Assembly: GCF_900111495.1 (NCBI RefSeq)
Contig: NZ_FOIU01000001.1
Location: 2,232,001-2,296,000 of the forward strand
Length of the DNA: 64,000 nucleotides
Reading direction: 5' to 3'
Source of the DNA: Chryseobacterium wanjuense
GTDB taxonomy: Bacteria > Bacteroidota > Bacteroidia > Flavobacteriales > Weeksellaceae
Made by a program: the position numbers and the translations under genes. Shown in pieces: positions 25,091-33,072 of this stretch. Under the pieces are notes generated by a model. It ran no database searches. It saw nothing but the letters and a program-made list of their open reading frames with translations, and was not told where the DNA came from. Positions within the stretch are counted from its first letter, which is position 1. Each line of letters starts with the position of its first letter.

Positions 25091-25246
25091 ATGAAAAATT
25101 TAAAGAAAATCTCAAGAGAACAATTAAAAAACATTGCGGGAAGCGGAATTATCAGAAACTGCTCAAACGAATGTTGTCCGAAAGACGGAAGACCAAGATG
25201 TCCGGGATTGATTTGTCCGGCAGTGGTTTGTCCGCAATATGCTTAA
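25091..25246 (+). CDS. Bacteriocin-like Cys-rich peptide with a double-Gly-like leader
   Basis: 51 residues. The leader MKNLKKISREQLKNIAGSG matches the short charged leaders (LKKLSREQLKNI.G) of Chryseobacterium peptides commonly annotated bacteriocin-like, and the G-S-G junction near residues 17-19 would be a cleavage site for a C39-type peptidase transporter. The mature part has six cysteines (24, 28, 29, 37, 42, 47), four of which are followed by Pro (CCP, RCP, ICP, VCP), suggesting disulfides or metal binding. It has an A-rich leader before the ATG and a strong terminator, so it is a real transcription unit. No processing peptidase or transporter is nearby. Function is inferred only from leader type. 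Confidence 0.8.
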   Translation: MKNLKKISREQLKNIAGSGIIRNCSNECCPKDGRPRCPGLICPAVVCPQYA

Positions 25247-25272
25247 TAATAAATTGTTAGATAAAATAAACG

Positions 25273-25300
25273 AAAAGACTGCATCGATGTGCAGTCTTTT
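25273..25300. terminator. Bidirectional terminator after the Cys-rich peptide gene
   Basis: AAAAGACTGCA pairs with TGCAGTCTTTT (11 bp) around a 6-nt loop, ending 1 bp before the stop of the converging nitrilase-family gene. Confidence 0.85.
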
Positions 25301-25301
25301 T

Positions 25302-26801
25302 CTATTTCAGATATGTTTCGTACAAATCTCTTCTTCTGTCTTTCATGACCTGAACGGAACCATGATGATGAAGATCTTTTAACAAATTCAGATCCACATC
25401 GACAATCAGGGTCATTTCGGTGTTCGGAGTAGCTTCCCCTTTCACCGCATTCGATGGAAAAGCAAAATCGGAAGGCGTAAAAACGGCAGCCTGACCAAAC
25501 TGGATATCCATATTATTGACTCCGGGAAGATTCCCTACACAACCGGCAATCGCTACATAACATTCATTTTCAATGGCTCTTGCCGCCGCACAGTGACGAA
25601 CGCGCATATAAGCATTCTGAGTATCAGTAAGATAAGGAACAAATAAAATTTTCATTCCCTGATCGGCTAAAATTCTCGGAAGTTCCGGAAATTCAACATC
25701 ATAACAGATCACCAATCCGATTTTCCCGCAATCGGTGTCAAAAACTTTAATTTCGTTTCCGCCCTTCATTCCGTAATATTTTCTTTCGTTGGGTGTAATG
25801 TGAATTTTCCTGTATTCGTCCATTCTTCCGTCGCGATGCATGAGATAACTAATGTTGTACAAGTCATTATTTTCAAAAACAGGCATGCTTCCCGAAATGA
25901 TATTCACATTATAGCTGATCGCCAAATCTGAGATTTTTGCTTTAATTTCTTCCGTTAATTTTGCCAGCTCAATCATACTGTCCCTCTCCGAAAGCTTGTT
26001 GAAAGGCGCCAATAAAGGCGTATTAAACAATTCTGGGAAAAGAACAAAGTCTGCTTTGTAATCACCCATTACATCTACAAAAAATTCTACCTGTTCATAA
26101 AAAGCATCAATATCTTTAAAATGCCTCATCTGCCACTGAACCAGCCCCAACCGAATGATGCTGTCCTGCATGGTATTTGGTTTTTTGCTGTAATAAATAT
26201 TGTTCCACTGAAGTAATACGGCATTTTCTTTGGAAGATTCATCTTCGGGTAAATATTTCTTTAATACCCTGATTGGCAAAAAGTTATTGGACAACTGAAA
26301 AGACAAAACCGGATCGTAGATTTCCTTATCTCTTACTCTTCTGATGTATTCTCTTGGTGATAAATCACTGTGTTTGTGATAGTTTGGAATCCTGCCACCT
26401 AAAATAATTGATCTTAAATTCAATAATTCACATAATTCTTTTCTGGCATCATATAATCTCCTTCCCAGACGCAGTTCGCGGTATTCGGGATCAACAAAAA
26501 CTTCGATTCCGTAGAGGACATTTCCTGTGGAAGTATGGGTATTGAAGGTATAATTTCCTGTAATATCGCTGTACGTATGATCGTCCCCAAACTCATCATA
26601 ATTCACAATAATGGAGAGTGCCACCGCTGCTAATTTTCCGTCTACGGTAATGCAAATCTGACCTTTAGGAAATATTTTCGTTAATTTTTCAATACTTTTT
26701 TTAGACCAGACATATTCCGACATTTGTGGATAAGCTCGCTTCATGGTCTCTACCAATTCAGGATAATCCTGTGTGGTGAGCGTTCTTGTTTCTATTTGCA
26801 T
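25302..26801 (-). CDS. Bifunctional GNAT acetyltransferase / carbon-nitrogen hydrolase
   Basis: 499 residues in two domains. Residues about 1-200 are GNAT-like (YGIEVFVDPEYRELRLGRRLYDAR is the acetyl-CoA-binding motif A region). Residues about 215-499 are a nitrilase-superfamily domain with the catalytic triad Glu257 (LFPELFN), Lys332 (YRKIHITP) and Cys366 (LVICYDVEFPE). Nitrilase-type domains hydrolyse amides or nitriles. This fusion is known in several bacteria, but its substrate is not established to my knowledge; acetylation-deacylation of a small metabolite is a reasonable guess. A 567-bp gap of repeats separates it from guaA. Confidence 0.9.
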   Translation of the reverse strand: MQIETRTLTTQDYPELVETMKRAYPQMSEYVWSKKSIEKLTKIFPKGQICITVDGKLAAVALSIIVNYDEFGDDHTYSDITGNYTFNTHTSTGNVLYGIEVFVDPEYRELRLGRRLYDARKELCELLNLRSIILGGRIPNYHKHSDLSPREYIRRVRDKEIYDPVLSFQLSNNFLPIRVLKKYLPEDESSKENAVLLQWNNIYYSKKPNTMQDSIIRLGLVQWQMRHFKDIDAFYEQVEFFVDVMGDYKADFVLFPELFNTPLLAPFNKLSERDSMIELAKLTEEIKAKISDLAISYNVNIISGSMPVFENNDLYNISYLMHRDGRMDEYRKIHITPNERKYYGMKGGNEIKVFDTDCGKIGLVICYDVEFPELPRILADQGMKILFVPYLTDTQNAYMRVRHCAAARAIENECYVAIAGCVGNLPGVNNMDIQFGQAAVFTPSDFAFPSNAVKGEATPNTEMTLIVDVDLNLLKDLHHHGSVQVMKDRRRDLYETYLK

Positions 26802-26950
26802 TTGATGTAATTTTACTTAAATTTAGGGAAAAATAATTGATAAAAGTTTTCCGGAACTTTAATTATTATAAAAAAACTAGCTGAATATCGGCTTTTAATC
26901 ATAATCTTTTTTTAACGCAAAACATACAAAGATTTTTTAACTGGTAACTG

Positions 26951-27006
26951 AACCATCCCGTCAAAAATTCTAAAGAATTTTCGCCACCCCTCCAAAGGAG
27001 GGGAAT
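26951..27006 (+). repeat. Twin-hairpin ACCACCCCGTC repeat, copy R1
   Basis: Starts AACCATCCCGTCAAAAATTC and contains two adjacent hairpins: AAAATTCT / AGAATTTT, then CCCCTCC AAA GGAGGGG. Copies: 32271 and 35019 (same strand) and 56168 (opposite strand). It lies in the 26802-27368 gap, which otherwise holds two more repeat families and the guaA terminator, with no gene. Confidence 0.75.
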
Positions 27007-27047
27007 TCTCGTCGTAGAATTTCTATCGTTTGTAGTTTACCTCACAC

Positions 27048-27120
27048 TTTGTCGCCCTGAAAGGGTCTATACATAGCTTTTCAGAATTACTTTGTTGAGA
27101 TTCTTACAGGATGACAAACT
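27048..27120. repeat. CCTGAAAGG...AGGATGACAAA dispersed repeat
   Basis: TTTGTCGCCCTGAAAGGGTC ... TTGAGATTCTTACAGGATGACAAA, an imperfect inverted repeat whose ends pair (TTTGTC / GACAAA). Relatives at about 18578, 32106 and 35968. Confidence 0.6.
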
Positions 27121-27171
27121 GACTGCCAATTGTGTGATGATTGTGAAAAATTGAAAGAACGACTGCGACCC

Positions 27172-27265
27172 TAGCCCTGATTGTAACGACATCCTTTTGG
27201 GTTGCGGTCGGAGCGAAGCGGAGACCGTAACCCAAAAGATACAGTGGAAAGCAGGAAAAAGCTTC
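27172..27265. repeat. Structured TAGCCC-GAT repeat with long hairpin, copy A
   Basis: Begins TAGCCCTGATTGTAACG and ends GTGGAAAGCAGGAAAAAGC. The middle is a 16-bp stem (CTTTTGGGTTGCGGTC at 27194-27209 with GACCGTAACCCAAAAG at 27223-27238) around the loop GGAGCGAAGCGGA. Copy B at 32979 has the same loop and a stem changed at three pairs on both sides. Copies C (36113) and D (44978) share the ends but not the loop. It reminds me of the Flavo-1 RNA class, which I cannot verify here. Confidence 0.7.
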
Positions 27266-27322
27266 AAATAAAAACAAAATAACTATTCGATGTAATCAAA
27301 TCGCTCCCTAAAAAAAACAAAA

Positions 27323-27346
27323 AAATCCCGCCCAAAGGCAGGATTT
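27323..27346 (-). terminator. Terminator after guaA
   Basis: On the minus strand AAATCCTGCC and GGCGGGATTT pair (10 bp, one G-U) around a 4-nt loop and are followed by a T-run ending near 27309. It sits 22 bp after the guaA stop. Confidence 0.8.
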
Positions 27347-27368
27347 ATATTTAAAATTCAAGTCAAAA

Positions 27369-28898
27369 TTATTCCCACTCGATGGTTGCAGGTGGTTTGC
27401 TTGAAATATCGTAAGCTACTCTGTTGATACCTCTTACTTCGTTGATGATTCTGTTCGAAACCGTTTCAAGGAATTCATAAGGAAGCTTGCTCCAGGTTGC
27501 CGTCATGAAGTCGATGGTGTTGGCAGAACGAACTACCGCAGTGTATTCGTAAGTTCTCTCATCGCCCATTACTCCTACAGATTTTACAGGAAGAAGTACC
27601 ACGAAAGCCTGAGAAACTTTTTCATACAAATCATTTTTGTACAATTCTTCGATGAAAATATCGTCAGCTTCTTGAAGGATTCTCACTTTTTCAGCGTCAA
27701 CAGCTCCTAACACTCTGATTCCCAAACCAGGACCAGGGAAAGGATGTCTGTGTACCAAATGATGAGGAATTCCCAATTCTTCACCTACTTTTCTTACTTC
27801 ATCCTTAAACAATTCTCTCAAAGGCTCCAGCAATTCGAAATCCATTTCTTCAGGAAGTCCGCCAACGTTGTGGTGAGATTTGATCACGGCAGAAGGTCCG
27901 TTTACCGACTGACTTTCAATAACATCCGGATAAATTGTTCCTTGTGCTAAGAATTTAGCACCTTCAATCTTATGAGATTCTTCATCAAAAACATGGATAA
28001 ACTCGTTTCCGATGATTTTTCTTTTGGCTTCAGGATCATCAACTCCGGCTAATTTGGTTAAAAATCTTTCCGAAGCATCCACCAACTTAATGTTCATATG
28101 GAAATGCTCTCCATAATTGTCCATTACTTTTTTGCCCTCATCTTTTCTCAACAATCCTGTGTCTACGAAGATACAAGTCAGTTGATCGCCAATCGCTCTG
28201 TGAATTAAAACTGCTGCAACGGAAGAGTCTACCCCTCCTGAAAGTCCAAGAATCACTTTCTGATCACCTACTCTTTCACGGATTTCAGCAACTGTTTTTT
28301 CAATATAATTGGTTAATTTCCAGTTCTTTTCTGCATCACAGATTCCGAAAACGAAATTTTCAAGAATTTTTCCACCTTCCTCAGTGTGAGAAACTTCCGG
28401 GTGAAACTGTACACAATAGATTTTTCTCTCTTCATTAGAAATAGAAGCGATTACCCCTGATTTTGCATTTAATTCAAACCCCGGAGGCAATTGTCCTACT
28501 TCATCGAAGTGGCTCATCCAAACAATAGAATTGTCTGTAACACCTTTTAACAAAGAAGATTCTTTAACGATTTCCAGGTGAGCTTTTCCGTACTCTCCTT
28601 TCACTCCTTTATGAACTTTTCCGCCTAAAAGATGTGCCGTCAACTGCATTCCGTAGCAGATTCCCAGTACCGGAATTCCCTGCTCATACAACTCTTTTTC
28701 AACTAAGTGAGCGTTTTCAGCATTTACAGAACTTGGTCCACCGGAAAGGATAATACCTCTCGGCTGCTTTTCTAAAATCGTTTCTAATGGTGTATTGAAT
28801 GGTAAAATTTCAGAATATACTCCCATCTCACGGATTCTTCTTCCGATAAGCTGGTTGTACTGTGATCCGAAATCTAATATGATAATACCGTTGTTCAT
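27369..28898 (-). CDS. guaA: GMP synthase (glutamine-hydrolysing)
   Basis: 509 residues. GuaA converts XMP to GMP using ATP and ammonia from glutamine. The N-terminal class I glutaminase shows LGICYGMQ (Cys81) and [12 protein letters not shown] (His-Glu). The ATP pyrophosphatase domain has [14 protein letters not shown], and the C-terminal dimerisation domain ends [17 protein letters not shown]. Last of five purine genes on the minus strand; a 219-bp repeat-containing gap and the purD terminator precede it, so it probably has its own promoter. Confidence 0.97.
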   Translation of the reverse strand: MNNGIIILDFGSQYNQLIGRRIREMGVYSEILPFNTPLETILEKQPRGIILSGGPSSVNAENAHLVEKELYEQGIPVLGICYGMQLTAHLLGGKVHKGVKGEYGKAHLEIVKESSLLKGVTDNSIVWMSHFDEVGQLPPGFELNAKSGVIASISNEERKIYCVQFHPEVSHTEEGGKILENFVFGICDAEKNWKLTNYIEKTVAEIRERVGDQKVILGLSGGVDSSVAAVLIHRAIGDQLTCIFVDTGLLRKDEGKKVMDNYGEHFHMNIKLVDASERFLTKLAGVDDPEAKRKIIGNEFIHVFDEESHKIEGAKFLAQGTIYPDVIESQSVNGPSAVIKSHHNVGGLPEEMDFELLEPLRELFKDEVRKVGEELGIPHHLVHRHPFPGPGLGIRVLGAVDAEKVRILQEADDIFIEELYKNDLYEKVSQAFVVLLPVKSVGVMGDERTYEYTAVVRSANTIDFMTATWSKLPYEFLETVSNRIINEVRGINRVAYDISSKPPATIEWE

Positions 28899-28967
28899 TT
28901 TTATAATTGATAAATAATGATTGATAATTGATTTTCTCAGGGTTTTACCCGAAGCTATTGTTGTTTC

Positions 28968-29062
28968 GCCCTTTCAGGGCTCAATCTAACTCTTGTATGT
29001 TTTGGCTAAAGCCAATGTGATTTCTTTTTTTGTTAATCGGGCTAAAGCCCGATCCTATTGAT
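28968..29062. repeat. GCTAAAGCC palindromic repeats between guaA and purD
   Basis: Three small palindromes follow one another: GCCCT-TTC-AGGGC (28968-28980), TTGGCTAAAGCCAA (about 29001-29014), and ATCGGGCTAAAGCCCGAT followed by CCTATTGAT (29036-29062). The last recurs at 40290 as GCGGACTAAAGCCCGC with the same CCTATTGAT flank (there CTCCTATTGAT). Confidence 0.65.
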
Positions 29063-29073
29063 AAAATCCTTAC

Positions 29074-29106
29074 AAAAAAAGACCTGGATTTCTCCAAATC
29101 TTTTTT
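29074..29106 (-). terminator. Terminator after purD
   Basis: On the minus strand AAGATTTGGA and TCCAGGTCTT pair with two G-U pairs around a 4-nt loop, followed by a T-run; 16 bp after the purD stop. Confidence 0.75.
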
Positions 29107-29117
29107 CGTGATTTATT

Positions 29118-30356
29118 TTAAAACTTTCCGATGTCTTCTCTGTAGAAGCCGTAATCGAAATGTACATGACTTGCATCTTCGTAAACTTTCTTGCGGGCAT
29201 CTTCGTAAGTCGCTCCTGTAGCTACGATGTTCAGAACTCTGCCACCGTTTGAAACTACTTTGTCGCCTTTTTTAACAGCTCCTGCGTATAAAAGCTTGCT
29301 GTGCTTTAATTTATCTTCACCTACGATTTCGAAGCCGGTTTCGATGTTTCTTGGATATCCTCCAGAACACATTACAAGACAAACAGCTTTTTCGTCTTTA
29401 AACTTAAGCTCAATATCTCTTCCTTCCATACAATCGTTGATTACATCAAGAAGATTGTTTTCCATTAAAGCCATCAAAACCTGAGTTTCAGGATCTCCGA
29501 ATCTCATGTTGTATTCAAGAAGGTAAGTTCCGTTTTTCGTCACCATTAATCCGAAGAAAATGATTCCTTTAAAGCTGAAACCTTCCCCTTTAAGACCAGC
29601 AACTGTAGGTTCTAAGATATGTTTTTCGAAATCTGCGTAATGTTCCTGCGTAAATTCCGGGCTTGGTGCTACTGAACCCATACCTCCTGTATTTGGTCCT
29701 GTATCGCCGTTTCCTGCTTTTTTATAATCTTTAGCCGCTACACAAGGGAATAATTTTTCACCGTTTGAGAATGCAATGATTGAAGCCTCAAAACCTTGTA
29801 AATATTCCTCGATAACTAAACGAATTCCGGCATCTCCGTAAATTCTTCTGATCATGAAATCATGAATCGTAGCTTCAGCTTCTTCCAAAGTATCACAGAT
29901 GACAACACCTTTTCCACCAGCCAGACCGCTTGCTTTGATTACCAAAGGATATTGCTGCGTCTGAACATATTCTTTAGCCTCATTATATGAATCAAATACC
30001 ACAGCTTTTGCTGTTTTGATATCATAGGTCTGCATAAATTTTTTGGAGAAAGCCTTACTTCCTTCTAAACTTGCAACTTTTTGAGTCGGACCAAAAACTT
30101 TAAGATCATGTTTTTTGAATTCGTCCTTCAAACCAGCTACAAGCGGTGCTTCAGGACCTACGATCGTTAAATCTACCTTTTCTTTGATGGCAAAATCTCT
30201 AAGTTCTTTAATCTCTGATAAATGAACATTTTTTCCTATTGCATCAGTGGTAGCGTTTCCGTTGGCGAAAAACATTTTAGAAATTCTTGGGTCATTCTGA
30301 AGTTTTGCTGCCAAAGCAGATTCTCTTCCACCTTCACCTATGATTAATATTCTCAT
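29118..30356 (-). CDS. purD: Phosphoribosylamine-glycine ligase (GAR synthetase)
   Basis: 412 residues. PurD joins phosphoribosylamine and glycine with ATP to give GAR, an early purine step. The N-terminal fold starts MRILIIGEGGRESALA (GxGGREHA-type motif). The ATP-grasp domain has VIKASGLAGGKGVVI and the glycine-rich segment GDTGPNTGGMGSVAPSP, then FGDPETQVLM for metal binding. Transcribed with the other purine genes; a TATATTTG element 30 bp upstream of the start suggests its own promoter. Confidence 0.97.
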   Translation of the reverse strand: MRILIIGEGGRESALAAKLQNDPRISKMFFANGNATTDAIGKNVHLSEIKELRDFAIKEKVDLTIVGPEAPLVAGLKDEFKKHDLKVFGPTQKVASLEGSKAFSKKFMQTYDIKTAKAVVFDSYNEAKEYVQTQQYPLVIKASGLAGGKGVVICDTLEEAEATIHDFMIRRIYGDAGIRLVIEEYLQGFEASIIAFSNGEKLFPCVAAKDYKKAGNGDTGPNTGGMGSVAPSPEFTQEHYADFEKHILEPTVAGLKGEGFSFKGIIFFGLMVTKNGTYLLEYNMRFGDPETQVLMALMENNLLDVINDCMEGRDIELKFKDEKAVCLVMCSGGYPRNIETGFEIVGEDKLKHSKLLYAGAVKKGDKVVSNGGRVLNIVATGATYEDARKKVYEDASHVHFDYGFYREDIGKF

Positions 30357-30386
30357 ACTTTATTTAATTAACTAGTCTATAATTTA

Positions 30387-30394
30387 CAAATATA
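30387..30394 (-). promoter_or_regulatory. Candidate -7 promoter element for purD
   Basis: Minus-strand TATATTTG matches TAnnTTTG and lies 30 nt before the purD ATG, within the 92-bp gap to purH. Confidence 0.45.
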
Positions 30395-30448
30395 TAATTT
30401 TGAATGCTATAAATACAATCTCAAAACTATTTTTTAATTCTATTTTAA

Positions 30449-31966
30449 TTAGTGTAAAAAATGTCTGATTCCAGTAAACATCATCGGAATTTTGTGCTCA
30501 TTGGCTGCATCGATGCTGTCCTGATCTTTTACACTTCCTCCCGGCTGAATGATCGCTGTGATACCTTCCTGAGCGCAGAAATCTACTACATCACGGAAAG
30601 GGAAAAATGCGTCTGAAGCCAATACTAAGTCTCCTGTGAATTTTTCTTTAGCTCTTTCGATTGCCTGTTGAGTTGCCCAGATTCTGTTGACCTGACCGCC
30701 TCCGATTCCGAAAGCCTGAATCCCGTTGGAAACAACAATGGCATTAGATTTTACATATTTTACCACTCTCTGAGAGAATAATAATGCTTTTTTTTGCTCT
30801 TCTGTAGGCTGCGTTTCAGTCACGACTTTAATATCATCTGAGAAGATGCTGTCGTTGTCCTGAACTAAAATTCCGCCGTCGATCTTCACCCAAGTCTGCT
30901 TATCTGAAACAGGGTTTACGATTTTTATAATTCTTAAGTTTTTTTTCTTTCTTAAAACCTCCAAAGCTTCCTCATCAAATTCAGGAGCCATTACGATTTC
31001 AAGGAATGTTTTGTTTAATTCTTCTGCTGTTGCTGCGTCGATTTTATAGTTCATTGCAACAATTCCGCCAAAGATGGACACCGGATCACACTCGAAAGTT
31101 TTTTGGTATGTTCCCAATGCTGAAGTTCCGATTGCAACTCCACAAGGTGTTGAGTGTTTTACTGCACAACAAGCCATTTCTTCTTTGAACTCCGTTACCA
31201 CTTTCCAGCAAAGATCCATATCTCGAAGGTTATTGAAAGACAACTCTTTACCTCCCAACTGTTCGAAATCTTTCATGGCACCGTTTTCGAAAGTAGAAAC
31301 GTAATAAGCTGCTGTCTGATGCGGGTTTTCACCGTATCTAAGGTCAGAAACTTTTTTGTAAGATGCATTCAGATACGTAGGATAATCTTCGTCTAGCAGC
31401 ATTCTTGAGATCGCCGCATCATAAGCAGAAGTAAGGTTGAAAACTTTTCCTGCCAATTTTTTACGAGTCTCGATGTACGTGTCACCGTTTTGTTCCATTT
31501 CGATTTTTACCGTTGCATAATCTTCAACATCGGTAATTACCGTTACGGAATCAAAATTCTTAGCCGCAGAACGAAGCATTGAAGGACCTCCGATGTCGAT
31601 AAACTCTACCTTTTCGTGTAATGAAATGTCTTTGTTTACATTTTCGAAGAAAGGATAAAGATTCACGATAACCATGTCAATCAGACCAATTCCGTGTTCC
31701 TGAACCGTTTTCATGTGTTCTGCATTGGAACGAACTGCCAACAAACCACCGTGAACTTTCGGGTGCAATGTCTTCACTCTTCCGTCCAACATCTCAGGGA
31801 AATTGGTAACCTCATCAATCTGAATTGGATTTAAACCAGCGTCTTTCAAATGTTTGAACGTCCCTCCTGTAGAAATCAATTCATAATTTTGGGCTTCCAA
31901 AAACTGCGCAAATTCGATCAATCCGCTTTTGTCAGAAACACTGATTAAAACTCTCTTTTTACTCAT
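30449..31966 (-). CDS. purH: Bifunctional AICAR transformylase / IMP cyclohydrolase
   Basis: 505 residues. PurH catalyses the last two steps to IMP. The N-terminal IMP cyclohydrolase domain (about 1-190) has the [12 protein letters not shown] start, STGGTFKHL and [16 protein letters not shown]. The AICAR transformylase domain shows [29 protein letters not shown] (with the catalytic Lys-His pair) and [12 protein letters not shown]. The C-terminus is the usual [11 protein letters not shown]. It lies 388 bp downstream of purN, a gap that holds repeats only. Confidence 0.97.
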   Translation of the reverse strand: MSKKRVLISVSDKSGLIEFAQFLEAQNYELISTGGTFKHLKDAGLNPIQIDEVTNFPEMLDGRVKTLHPKVHGGLLAVRSNAEHMKTVQEHGIGLIDMVIVNLYPFFENVNKDISLHEKVEFIDIGGPSMLRSAAKNFDSVTVITDVEDYATVKIEMEQNGDTYIETRKKLAGKVFNLTSAYDAAISRMLLDEDYPTYLNASYKKVSDLRYGENPHQTAAYYVSTFENGAMKDFEQLGGKELSFNNLRDMDLCWKVVTEFKEEMACCAVKHSTPCGVAIGTSALGTYQKTFECDPVSIFGGIVAMNYKIDAATAEELNKTFLEIVMAPEFDEEALEVLRKKKNLRIIKIVNPVSDKQTWVKIDGGILVQDNDSIFSDDIKVVTETQPTEEQKKALLFSQRVVKYVKSNAIVVSNGIQAFGIGGGQVNRIWATQQAIERAKEKFTGDLVLASDAFFPFRDVVDFCAQEGITAIIQPGGSVKDQDSIDAANEHKIPMMFTGIRHFLH

Positions 31967-32105
31967 TTTACTTTCGATTTTTTACTTTTTACAGCTATTT
32001 CAAACTGTAAACCGGGTCTTTCACCTCCGATTTTACTTTATTTTACTTAGATTTTTTCTTTTTATTGAAATATTTTAATCTAAATGTGTTTTTGTTTTGA
32101 TTAAA

Positions 32106-32210
32106 TGCTTCGACAGGCTCAGCATGACATCTCTAATACTAAATGTTCTTACTTCTGTTTGTCATGCTGAAAGCACCTATGTTTAGATTCCTACGGAATG
32201 ACAAACTGAG
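32106..32210. repeat. Dispersed GCTTCGACAGG / GTCATGCTGAAAGC repeat in the purH-purN gap
   Basis: GCTTCGACAGGCTCAGCATG is followed about 50 bp later by TTTGTCATGCTGAAAGCA and ATTCCTACGGAATGACAAAC. It is a variant of the repeats at 27048 and 35968. The 31967-32354 gap has an AT-rich leader region for purH, this repeat and copy R2 of the twin-hairpin repeat; no gene is seen. Confidence 0.6.
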
Positions 32211-32270
32211 TGGTCACTTTACATTGTCAGGCTTGTTGAAGCCTTTCGTTGTATAAGATTATTCTTTTTT

Positions 32271-32327
32271 AACCACCCCGTCAAAAATTCTTTTGAATTT
32301 TTGCCACCCCTCCAAAGGAGGGGAATT
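32271..32327 (+). repeat. Twin-hairpin ACCACCCCGTC repeat, copy R2
   Basis: AACCACCCCGTCAAAAATTC with hairpin 1 AAAATTC-TTTT-GAATTTT, then GCCACCCCTCC and hairpin 2 CCCCTCC-AAA-GGAGGGG. Nearly identical to R1. Confidence 0.75.
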
Positions 32328-32354
32328 TTTAGGATCGCTAATAAATGTTTTTTA

Positions 32355-32918
32355 TTAGTTTCCTAATACTTTATTGATCGCTATCGGGAAAATTTCATAT
32401 TCTATTTTATGAACTTTCTCTGCCACCGTTTCGGGAGTATCGTCTTCCGTTACTTCGAATGATTTCTGAAGAATCGCTTCCCCTTCATCAATTCCTGAAG
32501 TTACGAAGTGTACGGTTGCCCCGCTTTCTTTTTCTTTTGCATCAATCACCGCATGATGAACATGATGCCCCCACATCCCTTTTCCTCCGTATTTTGGGAG
32601 TAAGGCCGGGTGAATGTTGATTATTTTCCCGATCCAGTTTTCACAAAACTCAGGTTTTAGAATGGATAAAAATCCGGCCAATACAATTAAATCTGTATTT
32701 TCAGGAATAATTTTACTCAATTCGCTGCTGAAGTTTTTTCCTCTCGGAATCAGTACGTTATCAATGTTATGATTTTTTGCTCTTTCCAGTCCGTAACATT
32801 CTCTGTCGGCAACCACTAATGATACTTTTGCATTCGGAATTTCTCCACTGTCGATGGTATCAATAATCCTTTGAAGATTGGTTCCTGAACCTGAAACGAG
32901 TATAACTAAGTTTTTCAT
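32355..32918 (-). CDS. purN: Phosphoribosylglycinamide formyltransferase
   Basis: 187 residues from the ATG at 32918; the open frame upstream runs through a repeat and is not coding. PurN transfers a formyl group from 10-formyltetrahydrofolate to GAR. Visible motifs: VILVSGSGTNLQRI, the catalytic NIHPALLPKYGGKGMWG (Asn-x-His), and GIDEGEAILQ carrying the catalytic Asp. It is downstream of purM across a 153-bp gap filled by a palindrome and a structured repeat. Confidence 0.96.
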   Translation of the reverse strand: MKNLVILVSGSGTNLQRIIDTIDSGEIPNAKVSLVVADRECYGLERAKNHNIDNVLIPRGKNFSSELSKIIPENTDLIVLAGFLSILKPEFCENWIGKIINIHPALLPKYGGKGMWGHHVHHAVIDAKEKESGATVHFVTSGIDEGEAILQKSFEVTEDDTPETVAEKVHKIEYEIFPIAINKVLGN

Positions 32919-32930
32919 TTTTATTTTGTG

Positions 32931-32963
32931 AGCCTTGTCAAGGTTTGAAACCTTGACAAGGCT
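32931..32963. repeat. CCTTGTCAAGG double palindrome, copy 2
   Basis: AGCCTTGTCAAGGTTT and AAACCTTGACAAGGCT form a near-perfect 16-bp palindrome centred on 32947, 12 bp before the purN start on its 5' side. Same core as copy 1 at 21421. Confidence 0.75.
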
Positions 32964-32978
32964 TTGACTGTTATTAAC

Positions 32979-33072
32979 TAGCCCCGATTGCAACGGCATC
33001 CTTTTTTGTTGCGGCCGGAGCGAAGCGGAGGCCGTAACAAAAAAGATACAGTGGAAAGCGGGATTAAGCTCC
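32979..33072. repeat. Structured TAGCCC-GAT repeat, copy B, abutting the purM stop
   Basis: Starts TAGCCCCGATTGCAACGG and ends GGATTAAGCTCC at the first base of the purM stop codon. The stem CTTTTTTGTTGCGGCC (33001-33016) pairs with GGCCGTAACAAAAAAG (33030-33045) around loop GGAGCGAAGCGGA. Compared with copy A, three base pairs differ on both sides and pairing is kept. Confidence 0.75.

Noticed and set aside
26951-27006. Remnant of an insertion sequence
   Set aside because: No transposase fragment or target duplication is seen; multiple short, near-identical palindromic copies fit a REP-like family instead.
27067-27267. A 66-codon minus-strand open frame in the guaA-nitrilase gap
   Set aside because: It runs across two dispersed repeats and encodes no recognisable protein; it arises from the repeat sequences.
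28899-29117. Purine (guanine) riboswitch upstream of guaA or purM
   Set aside because: No conserved three-way junction core (for example the TATAA...TCTACC...CCGTAAAT pattern) is visible; the gaps show repeats and terminators only.
32919-32999. Upstream extension of purN
   Set aside because: The sequence is the CCTTGTCAAGG palindrome and part of structured repeat B; purN homology starts at the ATG at 32918.
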